Shown in pieces: positions 44,637-54,094 of a stretch of 64,000 nucleotides of DNA. Origin of the DNA: Legionella steigerwaltii. Its GTDB lineage: Bacteria > Pseudomonadota > Gammaproteobacteria > Legionellales > Legionellaceae. Position numbers and translations under genes: made by a program. Where the stretch lies: positions 86,178 through 150,177 of the forward strand of contig NZ_LNYZ01000007.1 of assembly GCF_001468065.1 (NCBI RefSeq), in the 5' to 3' direction. How positions within the stretch are numbered: position 1 is the first letter of the stretch; each line of letters opens with the position of its first letter. Under the pieces are notes generated by a model. The model worked only from the letters and a program-made list of their open reading frames with translations. It did not search any database and was not told the origin of the DNA.

Positions 44637-45590
44637 CTAAAAATGCGAATAACCAACTGGTTTCAATTCATGGCATTGATTGTTAGCAGCCTTCATTCTT
44701 AACCCGGAGGTCTCCTCAATTACTCCAATAGGGTAGCATTGTAAATTAGCTTTTTTAAACTCACTCAGCAATGAAGAGAATCGATGTTCAGGCACTGTAA
44801 AACATAACTCATAATCATCGCCGCCAGTCAAAGCTAAGTCAACAGCATTCTCAGCCCAATATTGATTTAGTAAGGCATGTACGGGAATGGCTTCTTCATT
44901 GAGACAAGCACCCACACCGCTTGCAATACAAATATGATTTAAGTCAGCACTAAGCCCATCTGAAATGTCTATTGCTGCAGTTGCATAGTTTCGTAAAAGA
45001 TCAATTAAATCAACTCGAGGTTTGGGATGGAGCAATTTATTCATTAGTTCTGCTTTCTCGTGCGCAGGAAGATCCTGACTCCCAAGAAATTTAACTGCCA
45101 AAGCAGCAGCTCCCAACTCACCAGAAAGAACAATAATATCCCCAGGCCTTGCCCCACTGCGCAGTACTGCTTGTCCCTGTGGTACTGTACCTAAAATAGT
45201 TAATGTAATGGATAATGGGCCATGTGTTGTATCACCACCAATTAAAGCCAAATTATATTGACTTAACGAATCTTTTAATCCTCGTGCAAATGAAGCAAGC
45301 CATTGCTGATTGAGTTCAGGCAAAGTTAAAGCCAATGTGATCCAACAAGGCTCTGCTGCCATAGCAGCCATATCACTTATATTCACCATAACCGCTTTAC
45401 AAGCAATGTCATACGCATCCCAGCATGGCAGAAAATGAACACCAGAGACTAAGGTATCTGTGCTTACCAACAAATTCGACCCTTGGGGAATACGCACACA
45501 AGCTGCATCATCACCAATACCGAGCAATACATCATCACGCGTTAAATCAAGTGGTTTAAAAAAATGATCAATAAGTGAAAACTCATCCAT
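44637..45590 (-). CDS. thiL: thiamine-monophosphate kinase
   Basis: 317 residues. The ATP/metal motifs GIGDDAACV, STDTLVSGVHF and LIGGDTTHGPLSITLT are present, and IDISDGLSADLNHI follows. It phosphorylates thiamine monophosphate to the pyrophosphate. The start at the ATG 45590 shares ATGGATGA with the nusB stop; a TTG six codons earlier is less likely. Co-transcribed with nusB. Confidence 0.94.
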   Translation of the reverse strand: MDEFSLIDHFFKPLDLTRDDVLLGIGDDAACVRIPQGSNLLVSTDTLVSGVHFLPCWDAYDIACKAVMVNISDMAAMAAEPCWITLALTLPELNQQWLASFARGLKDSLSQYNLALIGGDTTHGPLSITLTILGTVPQGQAVLRSGARPGDIIVLSGELGAAALAVKFLGSQDLPAHEKAELMNKLLHPKPRVDLIDLLRNYATAAIDISDGLSADLNHICIASGVGACLNEEAIPVHALLNQYWAENAVDLALTGGDDYELCFTVPEHRFSSLLSEFKKANLQCYPIGVIEETSGLRMKAANNQCHELKPVGYSHF

Positions 45591-46029
45591 AGTTCTGATT
45601 GATTTCAATTGAACGCACCTGTTGTGCCAGACTATTTAATACGCCATTGACATAACGGTATCCATCTTGGGAACCGAACTCTTTAGTCAATGAAATTGAT
45701 TCATCAAGAACCACTCTATAAGGAATTTCCGGACAATATAATAATTCAAAAGAACCAATTCGTAATACAGTCAATTCAATTGGATTCAGTCCTGTAATCT
45801 CTCTATCAAGAAAAGGAGTGATACTCTCCTCTAAGGTCTCAACATGGGCTGGCACACCGTGTAGAATGCGGCAAAAATAATCTACATCCACTTTATCCAT
45901 ATTATTAATGACTCGAAATTGTGCTTCAATTTCATGCAATTCACTTCCAGACATTAACCATTGATAAAGAGCCTGAAGTGCTAATTTTCTAGCCTTTCTT
46001 TTACCACTTATTGACCGCTTTTCCACCAT
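45583..46029 (-). CDS. nusB: transcription antitermination protein NusB
   Basis: 148 residues, normal length. ARKLALQALYQWLM at the start and NGVLNSLAQQVRS at the end match NusB helices. It binds boxA RNA with NusE to prevent termination in rRNA operons. It overlaps thiL by 8 bp. Confidence 0.94.
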   Translation of the reverse strand: MVEKRSISGKRKARKLALQALYQWLMSGSELHEIEAQFRVINNMDKVDVDYFCRILHGVPAHVETLEESITPFLDREITGLNPIELTVLRIGSFELLYCPEIPYRVVLDESISLTKEFGSQDGYRYVNGVLNSLAQQVRSIEINQNYG

Positions 46030-46102
46030 TACCTCATGAATTCTTTTTAACGTCTATAAAACTCCTTTCTTTTGAAAAGGAGAAAAAAAGATATGCAAAA
46101 TA

Positions 46103-46134
46103 CCAAATCGGGCACGTGCGCGTTACCGATTTGG
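46103..46134. other. hairpin between nrdR and nusB
   Basis: CCAAATCGG at 46103-46111 and CCGATTTGG at 46126-46134 form a 9-bp perfect stem. A second small stem lies at 46052-46072 (CTCCTTT/AAAGGAG). On the minus strand this lies 45 bp after nrdR and 73 bp before nusB, so it may end the glyA-nrdR message or be part of a nusB leader. Confidence 0.5.
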
Positions 46135-46178
46135 CTACACACAACACATACCAGCCTATTAATGAAATAGGCAATACA

Positions 46179-46631
46179 CTAATCTTTATCCATCTGATCA
46201 ATCGTTTGCCTAAAGTCACTCACATCTTTAAAGCGTTTATATACCGATGCAAACCGCACATAGGCAACATGATCCAAACTATATAATTCCTTCATAACCA
46301 ATTCACCAATGATTTGAGAGTCGATCTCTCGCTCTCCTCGACGGCGAATTTCTTGTGTAATTGAAATAATCGATGCCTCTAATGCATCAACACTTACCGG
46401 TCTTTTTTCCAACGCACGTAACATACCTGAACGTAAATTATCAATGTTAAAAGGCTCGCGCCGACCATCACGTTTAACGACTGACGGCATAATTAATTCA
46501 GCTGTCTCAAAAGTAGTGAAACGCTCATGACATATAAGACACTCTCGTCTTCTACGCACCTGAGCACCTTCGGCGACTAGGCGTGAGTCGACTACTTTTG
46601 TTTCTTCTGCATGGCAAAATGGACAAAACAT
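46179..46631 (-). CDS. nrdR: transcriptional repressor NrdR
   Basis: 150 residues. Zinc ribbon CPFC at 3-6 and CLIC at 31-34, then an ATP-cone domain ([20 protein letters not shown]). NrdR represses ribonucleotide reductase genes when dATP is high. It follows glyA by two bases, the usual partner. Confidence 0.95.
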   Translation of the reverse strand: MFCPFCHAEETKVVDSRLVAEGAQVRRRRECLICHERFTTFETAELIMPSVVKRDGRREPFNIDNLRSGMLRALEKRPVSVDALEASIISITQEIRRRGEREIDSQIIGELVMKELYSLDHVAYVRFASVYKRFKDVSDFRQTIDQMDKD

Positions 46632-46633
46632 AA

Positions 46634-47887
46634 TTATTTATAAACCGGAAACTCACGACACAAAAGCAACACTTGTTCTTTAACTTTTGCTATAGTCGTT
46701 TCATTGTTAATATCATCAAGAATGTCAGCTATCCAATTGGTCAAAAGCGTTATTTCTTTCTCTTTAAATCCCCTGGTTGTAACTGCTGGTGTCCCTAAAC
46801 GTAAGCCACTGGTTACAAAAGGAGAACGAGGATCATTAGGCACAGTATTTTTATTCACAGTGATATTTGCTTTATCTAAAGCCGCATCTGCATCTTTACC
46901 TGTGATATTTTTATCAATTAGATCAACCAATAATAAATGGTTATCCGTGCCACCAGAAACAATTTTATAACCACGACTCATAAGCACAGAAGCCATGGTC
47001 TTAGCATTCAATAATACTTGTTGTTGATAGTCTTTAAATTCAGGTAACAGCGCTTCTGCAAAAGAAACCGCTTTAGCTGCGATTACATGCATTAATGGTC
47101 CGCCTTGGCTGCCAGGAAAAACAGAAGAATTTAATTTTTTCTCTATTTCTTCATTAGCACGGCATAAAATCATTCCCCCTCGCGGTCCTCTGAGTGTTTT
47201 ATGAGTAGTTGTGGTCACTACATCAGCATAAGGAACTGGGGAAGGATAAAGACCTACAGCAATCAAACCAGCAACATGAGCAACATCTGCCATCAAGTAA
47301 GCACCTACTTTATCTGCTATTGCCCTGAATCGTGGCCAATCAAGAATACGCGAATAAGCAGAAAATCCCGCGATAATCAATTTAGGTTTATGCTCAAGAG
47401 CCAATTGTTCCAAAACGTCATAATCAATTAAACCGGTTTGTGTATCAACACCATATGGAATCGCTTCATAAAGCTTACCTGAAAAATTAACTTTGGAGCC
47501 ATGAGTTAAATGACCTCCATGGGGTAATGCCATCCCTAAAACAACATCACCAGGTGCTAATAGAGCCATCATTACCGCAGCATTAGCTTGTGAACCAGAA
47601 TGAGGTTGTACATTGACATAATCTGCAGAAAAAAGTTTTTTTGCGCGAGCAATTGCTAACTCTTCAGCAACATCAACATACTCGCATCCGCCATAATAAC
47701 GCTTCCCAGGATATCCCTCAGCATATTTATTTGTTAATACAGAACCTTGAGCCTCCAGAACACGTGGGCTCACATAATTTTCTGATGCAATTAGTTCTAT
47801 ATGCTCTTCTTGCCGATTTTGTTCATCAACAATAGCTTGAAATAATTCATCATCAAAATTCTCTATGGTATAGCTTTGGTCAAACAT
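46634..47887 (-). CDS. glyA: serine hydroxymethyltransferase
   Basis: 417 residues. PLP is bound at Lys230 in [16 protein letters not shown]; the [20 protein letters not shown] and [11 protein letters not shown] motifs are intact. It moves the serine hydroxymethyl group to tetrahydrofolate, making glycine and one-carbon units. It is the first gene of glyA-nrdR. Confidence 0.97.
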   Translation of the reverse strand: MFDQSYTIENFDDELFQAIVDEQNRQEEHIELIASENYVSPRVLEAQGSVLTNKYAEGYPGKRYYGGCEYVDVAEELAIARAKKLFSADYVNVQPHSGSQANAAVMMALLAPGDVVLGMALPHGGHLTHGSKVNFSGKLYEAIPYGVDTQTGLIDYDVLEQLALEHKPKLIIAGFSAYSRILDWPRFRAIADKVGAYLMADVAHVAGLIAVGLYPSPVPYADVVTTTTHKTLRGPRGGMILCRANEEIEKKLNSSVFPGSQGGPLMHVIAAKAVSFAEALLPEFKDYQQQVLLNAKTMASVLMSRGYKIVSGGTDNHLLLVDLIDKNITGKDADAALDKANITVNKNTVPNDPRSPFVTSGLRLGTPAVTTRGFKEKEITLLTNWIADILDDINNETTIAKVKEQVLLLCREFPVYK

Positions 47888-47908
47888 GAGTAATCCTTGG
47901 GAAAATAG

Positions 47909-48217
47909 TTAAGGTCTAACGATGATGTCATTACGAACCTTTCTAACACCATCCACGTTCGCGGCAATAATCCCTGCTCTTTGCTTCAATCTAGGAGTAG
48001 CAACAAAACCACTGAGTTGCACTTCATCTTTAAAGGTCTTAACTTGTACTGCTAAACCTGTACGCCCTAATTGATTCACTAATGTTGCTTTTACCTTAGT
48101 AGTAGTCGTTGAACTATCCAAAAACTCCCCTGTACTTTCAGTACCAGGAGAAGCAACACACGCTATGATAAGTATAGATAAAAGTCCCACAAACAACATT
48201 TTAAGTGAGTTACACAT
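47909..48217 (-). CDS. BON-domain lipoprotein
   Basis: 102 residues. Lipobox IIAC (Cys20). One BON domain about 38-101: TTTKVKATLVNQLGRTGLAVQVKTFKDEVQLSGFV...GVRKVRNDI. BON proteins bind phospholipid and help stabilise the outer membrane (OsmY/DolP type). GGGAG precedes the ATG. It is followed directly by glyA on the same strand with 21 bp between them, so they may be co-transcribed. Confidence 0.88.
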   Translation of the reverse strand: MCNSLKMLFVGLLSILIIACVASPGTESTGEFLDSSTTTTKVKATLVNQLGRTGLAVQVKTFKDEVQLSGFVATPRLKQRAGIIAANVDGVRKVRNDIIVRP

Positions 48218-48310
48218 CCAAAAACTCCCTAAAGAAAAAACGTCATAAGATTACCACAAAATTTAACGGGTTACGAATTGTGAATATGAGCCTAGGACTG
48301 TTTACCGGAT

Positions 48311-48655
48311 TCACCATCCGATTTTTTTCTTTATCATATGGACTTTATCATGTTTGTGGTCTTTGTTCTTATTTTTATCAGTCACAACCACTTGCTCATG
48401 ATGCTTCTTATGTCCATGCTCCTGATTACCATGCTCATGCACTTTAGCTTGATTAGGGGCTACATATGTTGTGTTATGACCACGATGATGACGAGAAGGA
48501 TGGCGATAGTCATGTGGACGTTCATCGTAACCATAAATTTCAGCTCGTGGAGGAACGGAGTGATAATAACCGGCATCATAATATTCGGGATCGTTAATAT
48601 CGCATGACGTAAGAAAAGGTACTACTAATATAAGACAAGGGATTAAACGCTTCAT
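48311..48655 (-). CDS. His-rich small lipoprotein
   Basis: 114 residues from the ATG at 48655, with CAGGAG before it. Lipobox FLTSC. The mature protein is Tyr- and His-rich (RHPSRHHRGHNTT, HEHGNQEHGHKKHH, KDHKHDKVHM), suggesting metal binding in the periplasm. No family recognised. It lies between two other small envelope genes on the same strand, separated from the upstream one by a terminator. Confidence 0.7.
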   Translation of the reverse strand: MKRLIPCLILVVPFLTSCDINDPEYYDAGYYHSVPPRAEIYGYDERPHDYRHPSRHHRGHNTTYVAPNQAKVHEHGNQEHGHKKHHEQVVVTDKNKNKDHKHDKVHMIKKKIGW

Positions 48656-48673
48656 GAACAACTCCTGAAACAT

Positions 48674-48709
48674 AAAAAAAGGGAAGGTGCAAGTACATGC
48701 AACTTCCCT
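48674..48709 (-). terminator. rho-independent terminator after the 142-residue secreted protein gene
   Basis: AGGGAAGTTGCA and its near-inverse TGCACCTTCCCT (one mismatch) form a 12-bp stem, followed on the minus strand by seven T. It ends the message of the gene at 48747. Confidence 0.85.
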
Positions 48710-48746
48710 ATCAGTAAATAAGTTAATACTTATTTTTATAAACTAC

Positions 48747-49175
48747 TTACTTCTTAGCTGTAACTTCAACTTTTTCGCTCTTAATACCTTTGTTCAGGTA
48801 ATTAACAATGCGTACAGTACTATTTACATTAGTCCAACCAGAATAAATAGTTCCGTAAGGACCTTGGATCATAAGGTTCATGCCAGAATGACAGTATCCA
48901 TAGTAGTACAGGCTGATGTAATGAGGTGCATCATAATAAAATATTGTAAAAGGCTCTAATGGACTAGCATCATCAAAAGAACCGTATACACGAACATTGT
49001 CAATACTGTTATTGATGATTTCAATTTCACAATAACCTGGATACATCATTGATTTACCAGCAGGTTTATTATTTTTATCAGCTTCAGTAGCCTTTGGATG
49101 CAAATGTGCATTTGCTGCAAAAGCTTGACCAATTAAGCTAAAACAAAGAGCAAATAACAAGGACTTCAACTTCAT
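48747..49175 (-). CDS. small secreted hypothetical protein
   Basis: 142 residues, signal peptide ending AFAA (about 18-21), cut before NAHLHPKATEAD. The mature part is Tyr/Asn-rich with two Cys (PGYCEIEIINNS and YGYCHSGM) that probably pair, and short beta-strand-like segments. No family recognised. GGAG precedes the ATG. It is probably periplasmic or secreted. Confidence 0.7.
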   Translation of the reverse strand: MKLKSLLFALCFSLIGQAFAANAHLHPKATEADKNNKPAGKSMMYPGYCEIEIINNSIDNVRVYGSFDDASPLEPFTIFYYDAPHYISLYYYGYCHSGMNLMIQGPYGTIYSGWTNVNSTVRIVNYLNKGIKSEKVEVTAKK

Positions 49176-49368
49176 GGTTTCTCCTTTGATTTTTATTAAA
49201 GCTGCATAGTAGCAAAGTGTTGTATTTAGTCAATAGGATATTTTTATAACCATGAAATAAATAAAATTGAAACTTATAAGCGCAATAAGGGTAATAATAT
49301 TCATCTTTCATGGTATATTTGGCGGGTTTTAAAATTTACCGTTTTTTGTAGCATTTCAGGGGAGCATA

Positions 49369-50631
49369 ATGAAAAAGCGAATGATCATCATGGGGGTAGT
49401 CTTACTGATTGTTTTCGGTGGGATCATTGCTTTTAACTTGATCAAAGCAATATTAATTAAACGTTTCTTTGCAAGCTATCAACCCCCTGCCGTTTCTGTC
49501 GCTTCTGCTGTTGCTAAAGCTGTAGATTGGCAGCCGACCATCAATGCAGTGGGTAATTTCGTTGCTCTTAATGGGGTGGATGTAAGTTCTCAAGCATCTG
49601 GTAATGTCGTAAAAATTGATTTTGAATCAGGACAATATGTTGATAAAGATGCGCCGTTAATTACTATTGATGACAGCGTGGATCAAGCGATATTAAAATT
49701 TAACCAGGCCGAACTCACTTTAAAAAACTTAAGTTACCAACGACAAAATGATTTATATAAGCGAGGAGCTTCGCCCATTTCAAATGTTGATGAAGCCAAA
49801 GCAAATCTCGGACAAGCCCAAGCAAAGCTAGAACAAACGCAAGCACAAATCAAGCAAAAGCATATCACTGCACCCTTTGCTGGAAAATTAGGTATACGAC
49901 AAGTTAACCTAGGCCAATTTATCAGTCCCGGACAAACAACTATTGTTTCTTTGCAATCACTTGATCCATTGTACTTGGAGTTTTATCTTCCAGAGCAACT
50001 TTATAAACGTATTCGGCCTAATCAAACCATTACATTTTCTGTAGAAGGTTTTCCTAATGCGCTTTTTGAGGCCAAAGTAACTGCGATTAACTCCAAAGTA
50101 GATCTCAACACACACAATATGTTAGTTCAAGGTACGCTTGCTAATTGTCCTACGTCAGCCATTAAAGATCCTGAAAACTCACCATTAGTGAAAATACGAA
50201 AAGAACCTATGGGAAATAAACGAATTGTCACCTGCGATACCGATTTAAACAGCAAAAATAAAATTCGTAATTTTACGTTTGTACCAGGAATGTTTGCTTC
50301 GATTGAAATCAGTCAACCTGCGGAACCCAACACAGTTATTGTTCCTTCAACAGCTATTTCCTATAGCTTATACGGTAATGCCGTTTACATTATTGAGAAA
50401 AATGCAGAGGGTAAGAAAAACCCAGACGGTTCTGATCTGCTTACTGTCAAACGTGTCTTCGTCAGCACGGGTGAGCAGCATGGAAATTATACCGTCATCA
50501 AAAAAGGAGTTAAACCAGGACAATTAGTTGTGAGCGCCGGGGAAATAAAATTACAAAATGGTACACCTGTTGTAATCAATAATGAGGTCAAACTAAATGA
50601 AGTGAGCAATCCGGATCTCCTAGGACAATAA
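49369..50631 (+). CDS. RND efflux periplasmic adaptor subunit
   Basis: 420 residues of the MFP/HlyD type. N-terminal anchor (about 5-27), a barrel-sandwich domain (VSSQASGNVVKIDFESGQYV), a short alpha-hairpin (about 105-165), then beta-barrel and membrane-proximal domains. It bridges the inner-membrane RND pump and an outer-membrane channel; no TolC-type gene is present here, so a shared one is used. GGGGAG precedes the ATG. It is co-oriented with the pump gene, 164 bp away with a REP pair between. Confidence 0.92.
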   Translation: MKKRMIIMGVVLLIVFGGIIAFNLIKAILIKRFFASYQPPAVSVASAVAKAVDWQPTINAVGNFVALNGVDVSSQASGNVVKIDFESGQYVDKDAPLITIDDSVDQAILKFNQAELTLKNLSYQRQNDLYKRGASPISNVDEAKANLGQAQAKLEQTQAQIKQKHITAPFAGKLGIRQVNLGQFISPGQTTIVSLQSLDPLYLEFYLPEQLYKRIRPNQTITFSVEGFPNALFEAKVTAINSKVDLNTHNMLVQGTLANCPTSAIKDPENSPLVKIRKEPMGNKRIVTCDTDLNSKNKIRNFTFVPGMFASIEISQPAEPNTVIVPSTAISYSLYGNAVYIIEKNAEGKKNPDGSDLLTVKRVFVSTGEQHGNYTVIKKGVKPGQLVVSAGEIKLQNGTPVVINNEVKLNEVSNPDLLGQ

Positions 50632-50646
50632 AAATCATGTTGAATC

Positions 50647-50728
50647 GTAGCCTGGGTGGAGGCGCAAGCCGTAACCCGGGGTATCTGTGCAGAAAATCCC
50701 GGGTTACGCTGCGCTGCACCCAGGCTAC
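50647..50728. repeat. BIME-like REP pair, copy 13 (inside the RND operon, chimeric)
   Basis: The left loop is GGAGGCGCAAGCCGTA and the right loop, on the other strand, GCAGCGCAGCGTA, so the arms belong to different classes. It lies between the adaptor and pump genes. Confidence 0.92.
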
Positions 50729-50795
50729 AAAACATCAAAGCTACGTTTTTAATATGAAATATCTTATTTACAAAATTATTTAATCAGGAAAAGTT

Positions 50796-53700
50796 ATGAA
50801 ATTTACCGATCTTTTTATCAAACGGCCCGTACTTGCCATGGTAATTAGTCTGCTCATTTTTCTTTTTGGTATGAACGCAATCTATAACATGCAAATTCGC
50901 CAATACCCTCGTATGGACAATACAGTAATTACCATTATGACGGGCTATCCAGGAGCAGATGCTGATCTTATTGCGGGATTCATAACCTCTCCTCTCGAAA
51001 AGGCGGTTGCCAGTGCGGAAGGGATTGATTATATGACCTCTTCAAGTACGCAGGGTCTAAGCACGATTACTCTAAATATTAAATTAAACTTCGACCCACA
51101 AGTAGCCTTTACTGATGTGATGAGTAAAGTCCAACAAACCCTAAATCAATTGCCTAAAGAATCCCAACAACCGGTTATATTGAAAACATCCGATAGTTCA
51201 ACTGCATTGATGTACATCAGTTTGGACAGTACTGAAATGACGCCTCAGCAAATTACCGATTATGCAACCCGTGTCGTGCAGCCGCAACTACAAACAGTAG
51301 ATGGAGTTGCTAAAGCGGAAATCTTAGGCGGCGCAACCTACTCCATGCGAATTTTTCTCGACCCCATGAAAATGGCCGCGCTAGGTGTTTCACCCTCGGA
51401 TGTATCAGCTGTACTTGCGAAAAATAATTTTTTGACTGCAGCAGGCAATACTAAAGGCGAATACGTCGCAATCAGCATCACGGCAAAAACAGATCTTAAC
51501 GATGCAACACAATTTAGTAATTTGATTGTTAAAAGTGACAAAGGGTCTATAGTTCGCTTACGTGATGTTGGCAAAATTGAATTAGGCTCACAAGATTATG
51601 ATACCTCTGTTACATTTAACGGAAAAAAAGCTGTATTTATCTCCATTACTCCGACACCCACAGCGAATCCTCTGACGGTAATCAGTGAGGTAAGGAAAAT
51701 ACTGCCTTCAATAATCAAAGAATTTCCACCATCTCTAACTGGAACAATAGTCTATGATGCAACAGCCTTTATTAGAGCTTCTCTAGATGAGGTGACCCAT
51801 ACCATTATTGAAGCGGGCCTTATTGTTATCGTAGTTATTTTCTTATTCTTAGGTTCAATCCGCTCCGTATTCATTCCAATTGTCACTATTCCTCTCTCAT
51901 TAGTTGGCGTATGCACCCTGATGCTTATGTTAGGATATAGTATTAATTTACTGACCCTACTTGCTTTTGTCTTAGCCATTGGTTTAGTTGTCGATGATGC
52001 CATTGTTGTTGTAGAAAACGTCCATCGCCACATAGAGGAAGGAAAGACTCCTTTTGAAGCCGCATTAATTGGGGCTCGTGAAATAGCCACTCCAGTCATT
52101 GCAATGACCATTACACTTGCTGCAGTTTATGCACCTATTGGATTTATGGGTGGGCTGACTGGCGCCTTATTCAAAGAATTTGCATTTACTTTAGCCAGCG
52201 CAGTAATCATTTCCGGGATCATTGCCTTAACACTCTCTCCCATGATGTGCTCAAGGGTGTTATCCAAAGATATCAGTAGTGGCAAGTTTGTTCATTTTCT
52301 CGATAATTTTTTCAATAAACTTAAATTGAAATATCAAAATGCATTACACAGCTTGTTAAACACCCGAGTAATTGTGTTGTTTTTTGCAGCAGTTGTTATC
52401 CTTATGTTGCCTTTTCTCTACACACATACTTCAGCGGAAACAGCCCCCGATGAGGATCAGGGCTTCTTTTTCGTCATGGCAATGATCCCTCAATTTGCGA
52501 CACTTAATTATATTGAGTCCTTCACCAAACCATTTGATGAAATTTATAAAAGTTTTCCTGAAACAGAAAATTATTTCACCGTAAACAACAGCAGCCAAAC
52601 CATTTCGGGAATGGTATTGAAACCATGGAATCAACGCAGTAAAAGCCAGTTTGCATTAAAACAACCTCTGCAAGAGAAGTTATCACAAGTCGCAGGTTTA
52701 AATGCCTTTTCAATCGTTCCACCTCCTCTTCCTGGAGGTGGAGGCGGTACGCCTGTACAATTCGTCATCAAAACAACAAATGACTTTCAGAGCTTATTCG
52801 ATGTTTCCAATAAGCTAGCTGATAAAGCGCGTAAAAGTGGTTTATTTATTTATGTAGATAATTCATTAAAATTTAATAAGCCACAAATTATACTGGACAT
52901 TAATCGTTCTAAAGCTTCAGAAATGGGATTAGACATGCAAGCAGTAGGAAGCAGCTTAACTAGTGCTTTATCAGGTAATTACGTCAATTACTTTAACCTT
53001 GAGGGGCGTAGTTACCAAGTCATTCCCCAATTAAGTCGCTCATTTCGCATGAACCCTGAACAACTCGGGCAAATATATGTTAAAAGTATTAACGGAACTA
53101 TGGTTCCTCTTTCAACTGTTGTGACCGCTGTGGAAAAAACTGCACCTAATGCAGCTTCACATTTCCAACAAATGAATTCAGCGACCATTCAGGCAGTAAT
53201 GATGCCTGGAAAAACACTAGGAGAAGGCCTGCGGTTTTTGCAAGATGCAGCTAACGAAACATTGCCCAAAGGCTTCGCCTACGACTACGGTGGCGAATCA
53301 AGACAGTTTATGCAAGAAGGAAGCGCCTTGTTGTTTGCATTCGTCTTTGCAATCGTTATTATCTTCTTAGTACTTTCTGCTCAATATGAAAGTTTTCGTG
53401 ATCCTTTAATTGTTTTAATCAGCGTGCCTATGTCCATCTGCGGAGCATTAATTCCCCTTAATTTAGGACTAGCAAGTATCAATATTTACACTCAGGTAGG
53501 CCTGATTACCCTAATTGGATTAATCTCCAAACATGGAATTTTGATCGTTGATTTTGCCAACCATTTACAACGTGAGAAAAACCTGGATAAACGAGCCGCA
53601 GTAGAAGAAGCAGCTGGAATTCGATTAAGACCTATTCTCATGACTACTGCTGCGATGGTATTTGGCGTGCTCCCATTGCTCATTGCCAGTGGTGCGGGAG

Positions 53701-53885
53701 CCGTAAGTCGTTTTGATATAGGATTAGTTATTGCAACAGGTTTGTTGATCGGAACAGGGTTCACTCTGTTTGTAGTGCCTACTTTATATACTTACATTGC
53801 AGAAGATCATCGCTCTAAGAAACCTGAACCTCAGTTCGATGAAGCAAAAATTCCTGATGTACAAGTACCGGAGCAAAAACATTAA
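50796..53885 (+). CDS. RND multidrug efflux permease (HAE1 family)
   Basis: 1029 residues, twelve membrane helices. The first helix (LAMVISLLIFLFGMNAI), then helix 4 AFVLAIGLVVDDAIVVVENVHRHIEEGKTPFEAAL with its paired Asp residues for proton relay, and helix 10 and 11 regions near GLISKHGILIVDFAN. The large periplasmic porter loops between TM1-2 and TM7-8 are present. It expels hydrophobic and amphiphilic compounds through its adaptor. A Gly run (PGGGGGTP) in the second loop is unusual. GGAAAAG precedes the ATG. Confidence 0.95.
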   Translation: MKFTDLFIKRPVLAMVISLLIFLFGMNAIYNMQIRQYPRMDNTVITIMTGYPGADADLIAGFITSPLEKAVASAEGIDYMTSSSTQGLSTITLNIKLNFDPQVAFTDVMSKVQQTLNQLPKESQQPVILKTSDSSTALMYISLDSTEMTPQQITDYATRVVQPQLQTVDGVAKAEILGGATYSMRIFLDPMKMAALGVSPSDVSAVLAKNNFLTAAGNTKGEYVAISITAKTDLNDATQFSNLIVKSDKGSIVRLRDVGKIELGSQDYDTSVTFNGKKAVFISITPTPTANPLTVISEVRKILPSIIKEFPPSLTGTIVYDATAFIRASLDEVTHTIIEAGLIVIVVIFLFLGSIRSVFIPIVTIPLSLVGVCTLMLMLGYSINLLTLLAFVLAIGLVVDDAIVVVENVHRHIEEGKTPFEAALIGAREIATPVIAMTITLAAVYAPIGFMGGLTGALFKEFAFTLASAVIISGIIALTLSPMMCSRVLSKDISSGKFVHFLDNFFNKLKLKYQNALHSLLNTRVIVLFFAAVVILMLPFLYTHTSAETAPDEDQGFFFVMAMIPQFATLNYIESFTKPFDEIYKSFPETENYFTVNNSSQTISGMVLKPWNQRSKSQFALKQPLQEKLSQVAGLNAFSIVPPPLPGGGGGTPVQFVIKTTNDFQSLFDVSNKLADKARKSGLFIYVDNSLKFNKPQIILDINRSKASEMGLDMQAVGSSLTSALSGNYVNYFNLEGRSYQVIPQLSRSFRMNPEQLGQIYVKSINGTMVPLSTVVTAVEKTAPNAASHFQQMNSATIQAVMMPGKTLGEGLRFLQDAANETLPKGFAYDYGGESRQFMQEGSALLFAFVFAIVIIFLVLSAQYESFRDPLIVLISVPMSICGALIPLNLGLASINIYTQVGLITLIGLISKHGILIVDFANHLQREKNLDKRAAVEEAAGIRLRPILMTTAAMVFGVLPLLIASGAGAVSRFDIGLVIATGLLIGTGFTLFVVPTLYTYIAEDHRSKKPEPQFDEAKIPDVQVPEQKH

Positions 53886-53906
53886 AAATTGAAACAACCA
53901 AAAATC

Positions 53907-53996
53907 GTAGGCTGGGTGTTAAGCCCAGCGATTTCATCTCAAACGAAGAATTGTGCAGAAACAACATTAAACGCTGGACTTAACAGCACAGCCTAC
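53907..53996. repeat. REP-related palindrome, variant type
   Basis: GTAGGCTGGGTGTTAAGCCC at the left and the inverse GTAGGCTGTGCTGTTAAGTC from the right are related to each other. The stem reads GGCTG rather than CCTGG, so this is a sub-family. GTAG/CTAC feet are kept. Confidence 0.75.
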
Positions 53997-54094
53997 ATTA
54001 AATCCAAAAAACACCTAGCACTGTTGTCCCTATAGCTCAACTTATGGTTGAATTTGTGATAATATTTCGTCTTTTTATCAGTACAGGTTTAATC

